From: Nocardia cyriacigeorgica GUH-2
GTDB lineage: Bacteria; Actinomycetota; Actinomycetes; Mycobacteriales; Mycobacteriaceae
Length of the DNA stretch: 64,000 nucleotides
Reading direction: 5' to 3'
NCBI RefSeq assembly: GCF_000284035.1
Contig: NC_016887.1
Coordinates: 496,001-560,000 of the forward strand
Positions 46,654 to 55,696 of this stretch are shown here, piece by piece. Below the pieces are notes generated by a model. The model was not told the DNA's origin. It did not search any database and was given only the letters and a program-made list of their open reading frames with translations. How positions within the stretch are numbered: position 1 is the stretch's first letter; each line of letters begins with the position of its first letter. Made by a program: the position numbers and the translations under genes.

Positions 46654-47904
46654 TCAGTCGCCGATGGTGATCGCTTGCGCCTCTTCGACGCTGTGCGGTG
46701 CGGGATCGTGGTCGTCGATGTGGGCCAGTGCGGACCGTCCGCCGAGTAGGACCAGCACGGCGACGGCGGTGCAGGCCGCGCCCACCCAGAACGGCAGGGC
46801 GGTGTTGTGCTCGCCGAGCTTGCCCGCCAGCCACGGGGCCGCGGCGCCGCCGGCGAAGCGGACGAAGCTGTAGGCGGCCGACGCGGTGGAGCGTTCCACC
46901 GGGGCGGAGATCATCACGGCCTCGGTGATCAGCGTGTTGTTCACGCCGAGGAACAGGCCGGCGAGCACGACGCCGACGATCAGCACGGGCTTGTGCTCGG
47001 CGAATACGGCCATCATCGCGAGATCGGCGGCGAACAAGGCCAGCGCCAGGCCCATCATCGGCAGGGTGCCGAAGCGGCGTTGTAAGACCGGGGCGAAGTA
47101 CACCGACGCCACCGCCAGCATCAGGCCCCAGCCGAAGAAGATGAACCCGATCGCGTAGGTGCCCATATCCAGCGGGAACGGGGTGTAGGCGAGCAGGGTG
47201 AAGAAGCCGAAGTTGTAGAACAGCGCGGTCAGGCTCACCGTCAGCAGGCCGCGGTGGCGCAGCGCCTTGAACGGCGCGGTGATCGAGGTCGCCTTGGCCG
47301 GTTTCGGGGCTTCCGGCAGCAGCACCACCAGCGAGATGAACGCGACCGCCATCAGCACCGAGACGCCGAAGAACGGTCCGCGCCAGCTGATTCCGCCCAG
47401 CAGGCCGCCGACCAGCGGTCCGGTCGCGATGCCGATGCCGAGTGCCGCCTCGTACAGGATGATGGCGCGGGCGACGCCGCCGCTGGCCGCACCGACGATG
47501 GTGGCCAGCGCCGTCGCGATGAACAGCGCGTTACCCAGGCCCCAGCCGGCGCGGAACCCGACGATCTGCTCGACCGTGTTCGACATACCGGCCAGTGCCG
47601 CGAACACCACGATGATGGCCAGGCCGGCCAGCAGCGTCTTCTTCGCGCCGAACCGGCTCGACACCACACCCGTGATCAGCATGGCCACACCGGTGACCAG
47701 CATGTAGCTGGTGAACAGCAGCGACACCTGCGACGGCGAGGCGTGCAGCTGCTCACCGATCGGCTTGAGGATCGGGTCGACCAGGCCGATACCCATGAAC
47801 GCGATGACGCTGGCGAAGGCGACGGCCCATACCGCCTTGGGTTGCTTGGTCTTTTCCGGTGTCGCGGACGCGGCGCTGTGCGTCGTTGTCATGGTTGTCA
47901 TCAC
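46654..47904 (-). CDS. MFS transporter (DHA1 drug-efflux type)
   Basis: 416 aa, twelve predicted membrane helices with MFS motif A-like SSRFGAKKTLLAG and motif C-like ALGIGIATGPLVGGLLGGISWRGPFF, the antiporter signature. Lies 18 bp downstream of a MarR gene on the same strand, the usual arrangement of a repressor and the exporter it controls. Substrate unknown. Confidence 0.88.
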   Translation of the reverse strand: MMTTMTTTHSAASATPEKTKQPKAVWAVAFASVIAFMGIGLVDPILKPIGEQLHASPSQVSLLFTSYMLVTGVAMLITGVVSSRFGAKKTLLAGLAIIVVFAALAGMSNTVEQIVGFRAGWGLGNALFIATALATIVGAASGGVARAIILYEAALGIGIATGPLVGGLLGGISWRGPFFGVSVLMAVAFISLVVLLPEAPKPAKATSITAPFKALRHRGLLTVSLTALFYNFGFFTLLAYTPFPLDMGTYAIGFIFFGWGLMLAVASVYFAPVLQRRFGTLPMMGLALALFAADLAMMAVFAEHKPVLIVGVVLAGLFLGVNNTLITEAVMISAPVERSTASAAYSFVRFAGGAAAPWLAGKLGEHNTALPFWVGAACTAVAVLVLLGGRSALAHIDDHDPAPHSVEEAQAITIGD

Positions 47905-47922
47905 GGATTCCCTCGGTGTCGG

Positions 47923-48381
47923 TCAGTGCCGGGACGCCTCGTCGGTGGCCTTGAGCGCGTCCAGCAGTTCGGTGAGTTCGGCCTCCAGCCGGATCAGTCG
48001 GTCGGTGTCGTAGCCGGGCAGTCGCGCGGCGAGCGCGGTCCCGAAGGCTCGGCGGGATTCGGCCAGCCGGTTTCGTCCGGCCGGGGTGAGGGCGACGACC
48101 ACGGCCCGGGCATCGTCCGGGTCCTTGGCTCGGGTGGCGTATCCGTCCGCGACCAGCTTGCCGATCAGCGCCGTTGCCGCCGGTTGTGAACATCGATCGA
48201 TGCGGGCGAATTCGCTGACCCGGAGTTCCCCGTGCTCGTCGAGCACCGACAGTGCCCGCAGCTCCGCACGCGGTGGCAGATCGTCCCCACTGATCACCCC
48301 GGCCAGCCGAGTCAGCCGAGCGGCGTTGACCACGAGATCGACGACGATGTCCTCCGCGGAAACCAGGTCGCTCTGCTGCAC
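47923..48381 (-). CDS. MarR-family regulator
   Basis: 152 aa. Winged HTH: LRVSEFARIDRCSQPAATALIGKLVADGYATRAKDPDDARAVVVALTPAG. First gene of a two-gene operon with the MFS exporter; the A+T-rich sequence just upstream (48385-48412, ...TTACATAGGCTAACTATC...) is its probable promoter and operator. Confidence 0.9.
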   Translation of the reverse strand: MQQSDLVSAEDIVVDLVVNAARLTRLAGVISGDDLPPRAELRALSVLDEHGELRVSEFARIDRCSQPAATALIGKLVADGYATRAKDPDDARAVVVALTPAGRNRLAESRRAFGTALAARLPGYDTDRLIRLEAELTELLDALKATDEASRH

Positions 48382-48442
48382 CCGAATATTATTACATAGG
48401 CTAACTATCTATTGGCGGTGAAATGAGTCACCGGCGAAAACG

Positions 48443-48481
48443 CGACTGCCCGGCCGCGCAGCGAACGCGACCGGGCAGTCG
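48443..48481 (-). terminator. Terminator of the fadD3-fadE31-32-33 operon
   Basis: CGACTGCCCGG (48443-48453) and CCGGGCAGTCG (48471-48481) form an 11-bp stem, 14 bp beyond the fadE33 stop on the minus strand. Confidence 0.75.
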
Positions 48482-48494
48482 GGGGAGGGTTCGA

Positions 48495-49553
48495 CTACGC
48501 CGTCTCGAGCAGCGGCCGGTGCCGCGGCTTGCCGAACAGCAGCGCGTCACCGTGCGCCCGCTTGAAGTGCAGGTGCGCGTCGTGCTCCCAGGTGATGGCG
48601 ATACCGCCGTGCAACTGGATCATCTCGGCGGCCACCGTGGAGTATGCCTCGGAGCAGTGGCGGCGGGCCACCCAGACGTCCTCGGCGGCCGACGAGCTGT
48701 CGGCGCCGACGGCGAGGGTGGCGGCGTAGGAGGTGGACTTGGCGGATTCCACCAGCACGTACATGTCCGCCATCCGGTGCTTGAGGGCCTGGAAGCTGCC
48801 GATCGGGCGGCCGAACTGGACCCGGGATTTCGCGTATTCGACCGTCATCTCCAGGCACTGTTCGGCCGCGCCGACCTGCTCGGCCGCCAGCGCCGCCCAG
48901 GCGATCTCGCGCAGACGAGTGATGATCGGCGCCGGATCGCCGGTGCCGAGCCCGCGGGCGGACACGTCCGTGAAGGTGATTTCGCCGAGCTTGCGGGTCG
49001 GGTCCATGGTGGCCGAGGCGCGTCGCTGCACGCCTGCGGCCGCCGGATCGACCTCGAACAGGCCGGTCTCGGTCACCACGATCAGGGTGGCGGCGTTGGC
49101 GGCATCGAGGACGTAGTGCGCGGTACCGCTGAGGGTTTCACCCGTGTCCCGCACACCGAAGCTGTCCCAGCCGTCCGACCCGGCCCAGCACACAGCCAGC
49201 GTCCTGGCGCCTTCGGCAACCTCGGGTAGCAGCCGCTCACACGCTTCCGCATCGCCGGACAGCAACACCGCCTGCGCGCCGAGAACGGCCGATCCGAGCA
49301 TCGGCACACCCGCCAATGAGCGACCCAATTCGCCGACCACCAGCAGTGATTCGGCCAGGCTCGCGCCGAATCCGCCGTACTCCTCGGGAATGGCCAGCGC
49401 CGCCACCCCGACCTGCTCGCACAGCGTCCGCCAGAGTGCGGCGTCATAGCCGAGGTCGCTGTCGAGGGCTTGCCGGTCGACCGCGGGTCCACCCCTCTTG
49501 GCCACCGCTGCGCGTACGGCGGCGACGAGTTCTTGCTGTTCTGGGGTGATCAC
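48495..49553 (-). CDS. fadE33: Acyl-CoA dehydrogenase FadE33-like, HIP degradation
   Basis: 352 aa ACAD. IPEEYGGFGASLAESLLVVGELGRSLAGVP, EYAKSRVQFGRPIGSFQALKHRMADMYV and the end LHGGIAITWEHDAHLHFKRAHGDALLFG fit the short subunit of the FadE31-FadE33 type. In M. tuberculosis FadE31/32/33 form heteromeric enzymes in ring C/D breakdown. GTG at 49553 follows GGAGAAAT. Assignment of 32 versus 33 follows the M. tuberculosis gene order. Confidence 0.82.
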   Translation of the reverse strand: MITPEQQELVAAVRAAVAKRGGPAVDRQALDSDLGYDAALWRTLCEQVGVAALAIPEEYGGFGASLAESLLVVGELGRSLAGVPMLGSAVLGAQAVLLSGDAEACERLLPEVAEGARTLAVCWAGSDGWDSFGVRDTGETLSGTAHYVLDAANAATLIVVTETGLFEVDPAAAGVQRRASATMDPTRKLGEITFTDVSARGLGTGDPAPIITRLREIAWAALAAEQVGAAEQCLEMTVEYAKSRVQFGRPIGSFQALKHRMADMYVLVESAKSTSYAATLAVGADSSSAAEDVWVARRHCSEAYSTVAAEMIQLHGGIAITWEHDAHLHFKRAHGDALLFGKPRHRPLLETA

Positions 49554-49681
49554 ACGATTTCTCCGTTCCGGGTGGTCGGCCGGTGCACCGATACGTGTGT
49601 GACGTCTGAGGCGAGCGACCGGACGACACCCGATCCCTGATCGCCGCGGGCACCCACCGGTGCGACGGTGGCGGTCGTCAT
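49550..49681 (-). CDS. 43-aa bridging ORF between fadE32 and fadE33
   Basis: ATG at 49681 overlaps the fadE32 stop (ATGA); the frame stays open for 43 codons and its TGA overlaps the fadE33 start (GTGTGA). The peptide begins MTTATVAPVGARGDQGSGVV and has no recognised family. Either a real tiny protein or a coupling frame that carries ribosomes across an otherwise 124-bp gap. Confidence 0.35.
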   Translation of the reverse strand: MTTATVAPVGARGDQGSGVVRSLASDVTHVSVHRPTTRNGEIV

Positions 49682-50706
49682 GCGGTTGCTCCGGCGGACG
49701 AGCCGGAACGCAGCGCCTCGGCGATCCGCGCGCGATGGAAATCCGCCGTGCCCCAGGCCGAGCGCAACGCGGTGACCTTGGTGAGCAGCAGCGACAGGTC
49801 GTATTCGGCGGTGTAGCCGATGGCACCGTGCACCTGCAGGCCGGTGCGGGCAGCGAGGTGGGCGGCATTGCCGCAGGCCACCAGGGCCGCGGAGACGTCA
49901 CGGGCGCGGTCGGGGCCGGCGGCGGTCAGGGCCGCGCGGTGCAGCAGCGGTTCGGCCAGGTCGAGGGCGATGAGCACATCGGCCAGCTTCTGCTTCACGG
50001 CCTGGAACTCGCCGATCGGGCGCCCGAACTGCTTGCGCTGCTTGGCGTATTCGGTCGCCGCGTCCAGCAGGCCACTGCCCGCGCCGAGCAACTGGGCGGC
50101 AGCAGCCAGCGCTCCGGCGTCGAAACCGGCGGCGATGGCGTCGGCCACCTGCGCACCCTCGGCGATCAGCTCATCGGGCACCACGGTGAACAACCGCCGC
50201 GCCGGATCCACCGACCGCACCTGTTGGCCGACCGTGCCGGTGTGCAGCCGATCGCCGTCCGCGATCAGGATCAGATCGGCGACATCGGCATCGAGGGCTA
50301 CCGCCCCACGCCCCGGCGTCGCGAAGGCGATCGTCCCGAGCGTGGTGCCCGCCGCGATCCCCGGCAACCACCGTGCCGCCGCAGCACCAGAATCCGCACC
50401 CGCGAGCGCCTGCAGCAGCGCCGGAATCGCCGCAGCCGACTCCACTACCGGCCCGGGCACTGCCGAGCGCCCGAGTTCCCCGAACGCCACCACCAGGTCG
50501 ATCGGTTCGGCACCGATCCCGTCGAACTCCTCGGCTACCGCGAGTCCGAACACCCCGGCACCGGCCAACTGTTCGAGCAGCGCGCGTCCGGCGGCGTGCT
50601 CACCGGCAGCCCAGGAACGAACCGCGGCGGGCGTCTTACCGGCGTCGAGCAGTTTGCGCACACTGGCGGCGAAGTCGACGTGTTCCGGGCTGAGTGCGAA
50701 CCTCAT
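49678..50706 (-). CDS. fadE32: Acyl-CoA dehydrogenase FadE32-like, HIP degradation
   Basis: 342 aa ACAD with an Ala-rich middle. FGLAVAEEFDGIGAEPIDLVVAFGELGRSAVPGPVVES, YAKQRKQFGRPIGEFQAVKQKLADVLI and LQVHGAIGYTAEYDLSLLLTKVTALRSAWG fit the FadE32 type. The ATG overlaps the fadE31 stop (ATGA). It lacks the usual C-terminal Glu motif and probably depends on FadE31 for the complete active site. Confidence 0.84.
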   Translation of the reverse strand: MRFALSPEHVDFAASVRKLLDAGKTPAAVRSWAAGEHAAGRALLEQLAGAGVFGLAVAEEFDGIGAEPIDLVVAFGELGRSAVPGPVVESAAAIPALLQALAGADSGAAAARWLPGIAAGTTLGTIAFATPGRGAVALDADVADLILIADGDRLHTGTVGQQVRSVDPARRLFTVVPDELIAEGAQVADAIAAGFDAGALAAAAQLLGAGSGLLDAATEYAKQRKQFGRPIGEFQAVKQKLADVLIALDLAEPLLHRAALTAAGPDRARDVSAALVACGNAAHLAARTGLQVHGAIGYTAEYDLSLLLTKVTALRSAWGTADFHRARIAEALRSGSSAGATA

Positions 50707-51842
50707 CGGCTGCCTCCTCTCGGTAGGCCGAGGAGCCGCTCGGCGATGATGTTGCGTTGGATCTCGTTGGTACCGGCGTAGATCGGGCCGGACAGCGAGA
50801 ACAGGTAGCCGTCGGTCCACGCCCCGGCCTGTTCGGCGGTGTCGCCGAGCAGATCCAGCGCCGTTTCGTGCATGGCGATATCGAGCTCGGACCAGAACAC
50901 CTTGGTGATCGAGGATTCCGCGCCGAGCTTGCCGCCCTCGTTCAACCGGGTCACGGTGCCGAAGGTGTGCAGCCGGTAGGCCTCGCTGCCGATCCAGGCG
51001 TCCACCACCTTGTCGCGCGCGGCGGTCCCGGTGTCCTCGCCGCTCGCCCACAGGTCGATGAGTCGCTGAGCGGTGGCGCTGAAACGGCCCGGGCTGCGCA
51101 GCGACAGGCCGCGTTCGTTGCTGGAGGTGCTCATCGCGACTCGCCAGCCCTCGTTCGGTGCCCCGATGACGTCGGCGTCGGGCACGAACACCTCGTCGAG
51201 GAAGATCTCCGCGAAGCCGGGCTCACCGTCGAGCTGCGGGATCGGCCGCACCGTGACACCCTCGGCGTCCAGCGGGAACATCACGTAGGTGAGCCCGCGA
51301 TGCCGTTCGGCCTCCGGGTCGCTACGGAACAGCCCGAACGCGCGATCGGCGTAGGCCGCGCGTGAACTCCACGTCTTCTGCCCGCTCAGCAGCCAGCCGC
51401 CCTCGGTGCGGCGCGCGGTCGAACGGATACCGGCGAGGTCGCTGCCGGCTTCGGGCTCCGACCAGGCCTGCGCCCAGATGTCGTCGGCACGGGCCATGCG
51501 CGGCATGATCCGCGCCAGCTGCTCGGGGGTGCCGTGCTCGAATAGCGTGGGTGCCAGTAGGAAGATGCCGTTCTGGCTCACCCGGCCCGGCGCACCGGCC
51601 GCGTAGTACTCCTGCTCGAACAGCACCCATTCCAGCAGCGAGGCGTCGCGCCCGCCGTACTCCTGCGGCCACGACACCACCGAGTACCGCGCCTCGGCGA
51701 GGGTGTGCTCCCACTCTCGATGCGCCTCGAAACCGGCCTTGGTGTCCATCGACGGCAGCGGCTGCGCCGGCTTGTTCGCGGCCAGCCAGTCACGCACCTC
51801 CAGTTGGAAGTCGCGGGTGGCCTGATCCAGATCCAGATCCAC
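50703..51842 (-). CDS. fadE31: Acyl-CoA dehydrogenase FadE31-like, HIP degradation
   Basis: 379 aa (Rv3562 377 aa). Complete ACAD: SWPQEYGGRDASLLEWVLFEQEYYAAGAP, WAQAWSEPEAGSDLAGIRSTA, LSGQKTWSSRAAYADRAFG and the catalytic-type end GPIYAGTNEIQRNIIAERLLGLPRG. Forms complexes with FadE32 and FadE33 in the M. tuberculosis system. Adjacent to the enoyl-CoA hydratase gene (no gap). Confidence 0.87.
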   Translation of the reverse strand: MDLDLDQATRDFQLEVRDWLAANKPAQPLPSMDTKAGFEAHREWEHTLAEARYSVVSWPQEYGGRDASLLEWVLFEQEYYAAGAPGRVSQNGIFLLAPTLFEHGTPEQLARIMPRMARADDIWAQAWSEPEAGSDLAGIRSTARRTEGGWLLSGQKTWSSRAAYADRAFGLFRSDPEAERHRGLTYVMFPLDAEGVTVRPIPQLDGEPGFAEIFLDEVFVPDADVIGAPNEGWRVAMSTSSNERGLSLRSPGRFSATAQRLIDLWASGEDTGTAARDKVVDAWIGSEAYRLHTFGTVTRLNEGGKLGAESSITKVFWSELDIAMHETALDLLGDTAEQAGAWTDGYLFSLSGPIYAGTNEIQRNIIAERLLGLPRGGSR

Positions 51843-52751
51843 TTATTTCGTCCCGTTCTGCGTGGCGTCGACGTCGGCGGACGCCGTACTCGCCGTGGCT
51901 TTCATCGTTGTGGCGTTCATGCCGCCCAGGGAATCGGCGCCGACCTCGGCATTGTGGGCGTGCGCGAAATGGTGCAGGCCGAACACCGAATCCATGCCCG
52001 ACCGCATGCCCATCAGATCCTCGGCCTGATTGACCGCCTTCTTGGTGAGCGCGAGCCCGAACTGCGGCATGGTGGCGATCTTGTCGGCCAGCGCGAAGGT
52101 CTCGGCCTCGAGCTGATCGCGCGGCACCACCCGGTTGACCATGCCCCATTCCTTGGCCTGAGCGGCGCTGAACCGGTCGCCGGTGAACAGGAACTCCTTG
52201 GCCACGCGCGGACCGAGCACCCACGGGTGGGCGAAGTACTCCACGCCCGGAATGCCCATCCGGACAACGGGATCGGAGAAGAAGGCGTCCTCGGAGGCGA
52301 CGATCAGATCGCACACCCACGCCAGCATCAGCCCGCCCGCGATGCAGGCGCCCTGCACCATCGCGATGGTCGGCTTGGGGATCTCCCGCCAGCGCCGGCA
52401 CATGCCCAGATAGACCTCGGTCTCGCGGGCGAAGCGCTGATCGCCGCCGGCGCGGTCCACATGGTCCCACCACAGGGCGGCCTTGTTCGGATAACGCACG
52501 TGATGGTCGCGGCCCGGCGTGCCGATATCGTGCCCGGCGCTGAAATGCTTGCCGTTACCGGCCAGCACGATGACGCCGACCTCGGGATCTTCCACCGCCC
52601 GCTCGAAGGCGGCGTCCAGGGCGTAGGTCATCACCGAGTTCTGGGCATTGCGGTAGTCCGGCCGGTTCATGGTGATCACCGCGACCGCCCCGCGGCGCTC
52701 ATAGGTCACCACATCCGGTTCGAACGGCACCGCTGCTTCTTCGGCAGGCAT
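51843..52751 (-). CDS. Enoyl-CoA hydratase/isomerase inserted between fadD3 and fadE31
   Basis: 302 aa crotonase: AVAVITMNRPDYRNAQNSVM, FSAGHDIGTPGRDHH (oxyanion hole), GACIAGGLMLAWVCDLIVASEDAFFSDPVVRMGIPGVEYFAHPW. Longer than EchA20 and with an unusual insert (HHVRYPNKAALWWDHVDRAGG) plus a Ser/Thr/Ala-rich tail. Directly abuts fadD3 and fadE31, so it shares their transcript. In M. tuberculosis fadD3 is followed directly by fadE31, so this gene is extra there; a ring C/D hydratase is inferred. Confidence 0.85.
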   Translation of the reverse strand: MPAEEAAVPFEPDVVTYERRGAVAVITMNRPDYRNAQNSVMTYALDAAFERAVEDPEVGVIVLAGNGKHFSAGHDIGTPGRDHHVRYPNKAALWWDHVDRAGGDQRFARETEVYLGMCRRWREIPKPTIAMVQGACIAGGLMLAWVCDLIVASEDAFFSDPVVRMGIPGVEYFAHPWVLGPRVAKEFLFTGDRFSAAQAKEWGMVNRVVPRDQLEAETFALADKIATMPQFGLALTKKAVNQAEDLMGMRSGMDSVFGLHHFAHAHNAEVGADSLGGMNATTMKATASTASADVDATQNGTK

Positions 52752-54317
52752 TTACGACTTCTCCTCACGTAGTTGACGTTTGAGCACCTTCCCGGCGGCG
52801 CTGTAGGGCAGCTGGTCGCGGAACTCGACGATGCGCGGCACCTTGAAATTGGCCAGCACGGTGGTGGCGTAGGCGATCACGTCCTCCTGGGTGAGCGTCG
52901 AGCCGGGTTTGCGCACCACATAGGCCTTGCCGATCTCGCCCATCCGGGTGTCGGGCACCCCGATGACGGCCGATTCCGCGACGCCGTCCAGTCGGGCCAG
53001 GGCCTGCTCGATCTCGGCGGGATAGACGTTGAAGCCGCCGCTGATGTACATGTCCTTGAGCCGGTCGGTGATCTTGAGATAGCCGCGCTCGTCGATGGTG
53101 CCGATATCGCCGGTGTGCAACCAGCCATCGGCGTCGATGGTTTCGGCGGTGGCCTTCGGATCGTCGAGGTAGCCCAGCATCACGTTGGGTCCGCGCAGCA
53201 GCACCTCACCGGTGGTGTCGAGGCGCAGTTCGAAATCGGCGATGGGGCGACCGCAGGTGTTGGCGACGGTTTCGGCGTCGTCGTCGGGACGGCACATGGT
53301 GCCGAAGCCGGCCGATTCGGACAGCCCGTACGCGGTGACGACCACGTCGAAGGCCAGTTCCGAACGCATCCGCTCGATCAGCACCACCGGCACCGTCGCG
53401 GCGCCGGTGACCGCGACGCGCAGCGTGCTCAGATCGAAGTCGTCGCGGTTGGGGAAGTCGAGGATGGTCTGGTAGATCGTCGGCGGACCGGTGAGGACGG
53501 TGATCTTCTCCTCGCCGACCATCCGCATGGTCTGCGGCACGTCGAACACGATCTGCGGCACGATCGTCGCACCCGCCACCAGGCAGGCGAGGAAGCCGGC
53601 TTTGTAGCCAAAGTTGTGGAAGAACGGGTTGATCAGCAGATAGCGGTCGGTGCTGGTGAGCGTCGAGCATTCGATCCAGGCCCGCACCACCGACAGCGCC
53701 TGCCGATGCGCCACCAGCGTGCCCTTGCTGCGGCCGGTGGTGCCGGAGGTGAACAGGATGTCGGAGACGTCCTCGGGGCTCACCGATTCGGCCCGCTCCC
53801 TGGCCTGTTCGCGGGTCACCGACTCGGCGACCTCGGGCAGCTGCTCCCAGTGCAGGATCCGGGGGTCGGCCGATGACGACTCGACTGTCATCGGCCCCTC
53901 CACCGGAATGACCACGATGGTCGCGATATCGAGGTCGGGCGCGGCCGCCAGCAGTTCGGTGAGCCGCTCGCGCCGCAGGAAAGGTCCGGAGATGAACAGT
54001 GCCGTGGGCTTTACCCGGCGCAGCACATCGGCCGCTTCTTCGGCCACATACCGGGTGTTGAGCGGCACCAGCGCCGCACCGCAGTAGTGCGCGGCCAGCG
54101 CGGCGGTGACCCAGTGATGGGTATTGGGCGACCACATCGCGACCCGGTCGCCCCGCCGCACGCCACGCGCGATCAGCGCCCGCGCCACGTCCTGCACCGC
54201 TTCCAGCAGCTGTGTCCAATCCAGGCGGGTTTCGCCGTCGGCGATGGCGGGTGCGGTGCCGAAGGTGTGCGCCGCGTCGTGCAGCGCCATCGGGGTGGTC
54301 TGTGCAGGGGTTGTCAC
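52752..54317 (-). CDS. fadD3: HIP-CoA ligase FadD3
   Basis: 521 aa ANL-superfamily acyl-CoA synthetase: ILFTSGTTGRSKGTLVAHRQAL (AMP-binding P-loop), VTAYGLSESAGFGTMC, WLHTGDIGTIDERGYLKITDRLKDMYISGGFNVYPAEIEQ and C-terminal Lys in AAGKVLKRQLREE. It activates HIP (the C/D-ring propionate from HsaD) with CoA. Operon leader; KstR2 box 48 bp upstream. Position next to fadE30 and fadE31 supports FadD3 over other FadD types. Confidence 0.92.
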   Translation of the reverse strand: MTTPAQTTPMALHDAAHTFGTAPAIADGETRLDWTQLLEAVQDVARALIARGVRRGDRVAMWSPNTHHWVTAALAAHYCGAALVPLNTRYVAEEAADVLRRVKPTALFISGPFLRRERLTELLAAAPDLDIATIVVIPVEGPMTVESSSADPRILHWEQLPEVAESVTREQARERAESVSPEDVSDILFTSGTTGRSKGTLVAHRQALSVVRAWIECSTLTSTDRYLLINPFFHNFGYKAGFLACLVAGATIVPQIVFDVPQTMRMVGEEKITVLTGPPTIYQTILDFPNRDDFDLSTLRVAVTGAATVPVVLIERMRSELAFDVVVTAYGLSESAGFGTMCRPDDDAETVANTCGRPIADFELRLDTTGEVLLRGPNVMLGYLDDPKATAETIDADGWLHTGDIGTIDERGYLKITDRLKDMYISGGFNVYPAEIEQALARLDGVAESAVIGVPDTRMGEIGKAYVVRKPGSTLTQEDVIAYATTVLANFKVPRIVEFRDQLPYSAAGKVLKRQLREEKS

Positions 54318-54364
54318 GGGTTGTCCTCACCGTCGGTGCGGTCGGTAAGACCGGAGTCTTACAA

Positions 54365-54378
54365 AGCAAGTGCTTGGT
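54365..54378. promoter_or_regulatory. KstR2 operator between fadD3 and fadE30
   Basis: AGCAAGTGCTTGGT matches the known KstR2 consensus AnCAAGnnCTTGnT fully and sits in the divergent promoter. Confidence 0.88.
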
Positions 54379-54508
54379 AGGTTATCGTATCGGCGTGGGT
54401 GCGATCCAGACCTCAGAATCCGACACCGGTCCGGCCGGTGGGCGCAGTTCGGCGATTTCGGCGGCCGACGCGGCGAATCCGGCGGCTACCACGGCAAACG
54501 AGGCGGTC

Positions 54509-55696
54509 ATGACGGCAAACGATGCGAACGGCCACGACGCCGACGCGACCTTCCGCGCCGAGATCCGCGCCTGGCTCGCGGAGAACCTGAACGGCGAGTA
54601 CAAGGACCTGCGCGGGCTCGGCGGCCCCGGCCGCGAGCACGAGGCGTTCGACGAGCGGCTGGCCTGGGACCGTCATCTGGCGGCGTCGGGCTGGACTTGT
54701 CTGGGCTGGCCGAAGCAGTACGGCGGCCGCGAAGCCAGCGTGCGGCAGCAGATCATCTTCCACGAGGAATACGCCAAGGCCGACGCCCCCGCGCGGGTCT
54801 CGCACGTCGGTGAGGAACTGCTGGGCCCGACCGTGCTGGCCTTCGGCACCGAGGCGCAGAAGCAGCGCTTCCTGCCCGGCATCCGCACCGTCAGCGAACT
54901 GTGGTGCCAGGGCTATTCCGAACCCGGCGCCGGCTCCGACCTCGCCGCGGTCTCCACCTCGGCGCGCCTCGACGGCGACGAATGGTCGATCAACGGCCAG
55001 AAGATCTGGACCTCACTGGCTCATGTGGCCGACTGGTGCTTCGTGGTGGCGCGCACCGAACCCGGTTCCAAACGCCATAAGGGCCTGTCCTATCTGCTGG
55101 TTCCGATGGATCAGCCGGGCGTCACGGTGCGGCCGATCAATCAGCTCACCGGCACCTCGGAATTCAACGAGGTGTTCTTCGACGATGCCCGCACCAGCGC
55201 CGACCTCGTCGTCGGCGAGCCGGGCGACGGCTGGCGCATCGCCATGGGCACGCTGACCTTCGAACGCGGCATCTCCACCCTCGGCCAGCAGATCCGCTTC
55301 GAACGCGAACTGGCAGGCATCGAGGAGCTGGCCCAACGTAACGGCGCCATCGACGACCCGCTGCTCGCCGACCAGATCGACCAGGCCTGGGTCGGCCTGC
55401 GGGTGCTGCGCGCACACGCCATGCGCACCATGGAGGGCGCGGGCGCCGATGACGGCGGCGGCCAGGCCTCGGTGGCAAAGCTGCTGTGGGCCAACTGGCA
55501 TCGCGGCCTCGGCGAACTCGCCATGGCCGTGCGCGGTGCGGCGGGCCTGGTGGCCGCCGCCGACGATCTCGACGAATGGCAGCGGCTGTATCTGTTCACC
55601 CGCGCCGACACCATCTACGGAGGTTCGAACGAAGTGCAGCGCAACATCATCTCCGAGCGTGTGCTCGGCCTGCCCCGGGAGGCCCGTCCGTCATGA
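54509..55696 (+). CDS. fadE30: Acyl-CoA dehydrogenase FadE30
   Basis: 395 aa (Rv3560c 385 aa). LKGLGGPGREHEAF-like LRGLGGPGREHEAFDERLAWDRHLAASGWTCLGWP, ELWCQGYSEPGAGSDLAAV, INGQKIWTSLAHVADWCFV and catalytic-type IYGGSNEVQRNIISERVLGLP are present. It dehydrogenates 5-OH-HIC-CoA-type intermediates after FadD3. Start uncertain: ATG 54509 (GAGG upstream) fits the family; GTG 54394 would add a 38-residue Ala/Thr-rich extension that contains a direct DNA repeat (ACGGCAAACGA). Confidence 0.92.
   Translation: MTANDANGHDADATFRAEIRAWLAENLNGEYKDLRGLGGPGREHEAFDERLAWDRHLAASGWTCLGWPKQYGGREASVRQQIIFHEEYAKADAPARVSHVGEELLGPTVLAFGTEAQKQRFLPGIRTVSELWCQGYSEPGAGSDLAAVSTSARLDGDEWSINGQKIWTSLAHVADWCFVVARTEPGSKRHKGLSYLLVPMDQPGVTVRPINQLTGTSEFNEVFFDDARTSADLVVGEPGDGWRIAMGTLTFERGISTLGQQIRFERELAGIEELAQRNGAIDDPLLADQIDQAWVGLRVLRAHAMRTMEGAGADDGGGQASVAKLLWANWHRGLGELAMAVRGAAGLVAAADDLDEWQRLYLFTRADTIYGGSNEVQRNIISERVLGLPREARPS

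Noticed and set aside
48385..48412. Possible MarR operator around TTACATAGGCTAACTAT
   Set aside because: Symmetry is weak (4-bp arms), so it is mentioned only as the probable promoter region of the MarR gene.
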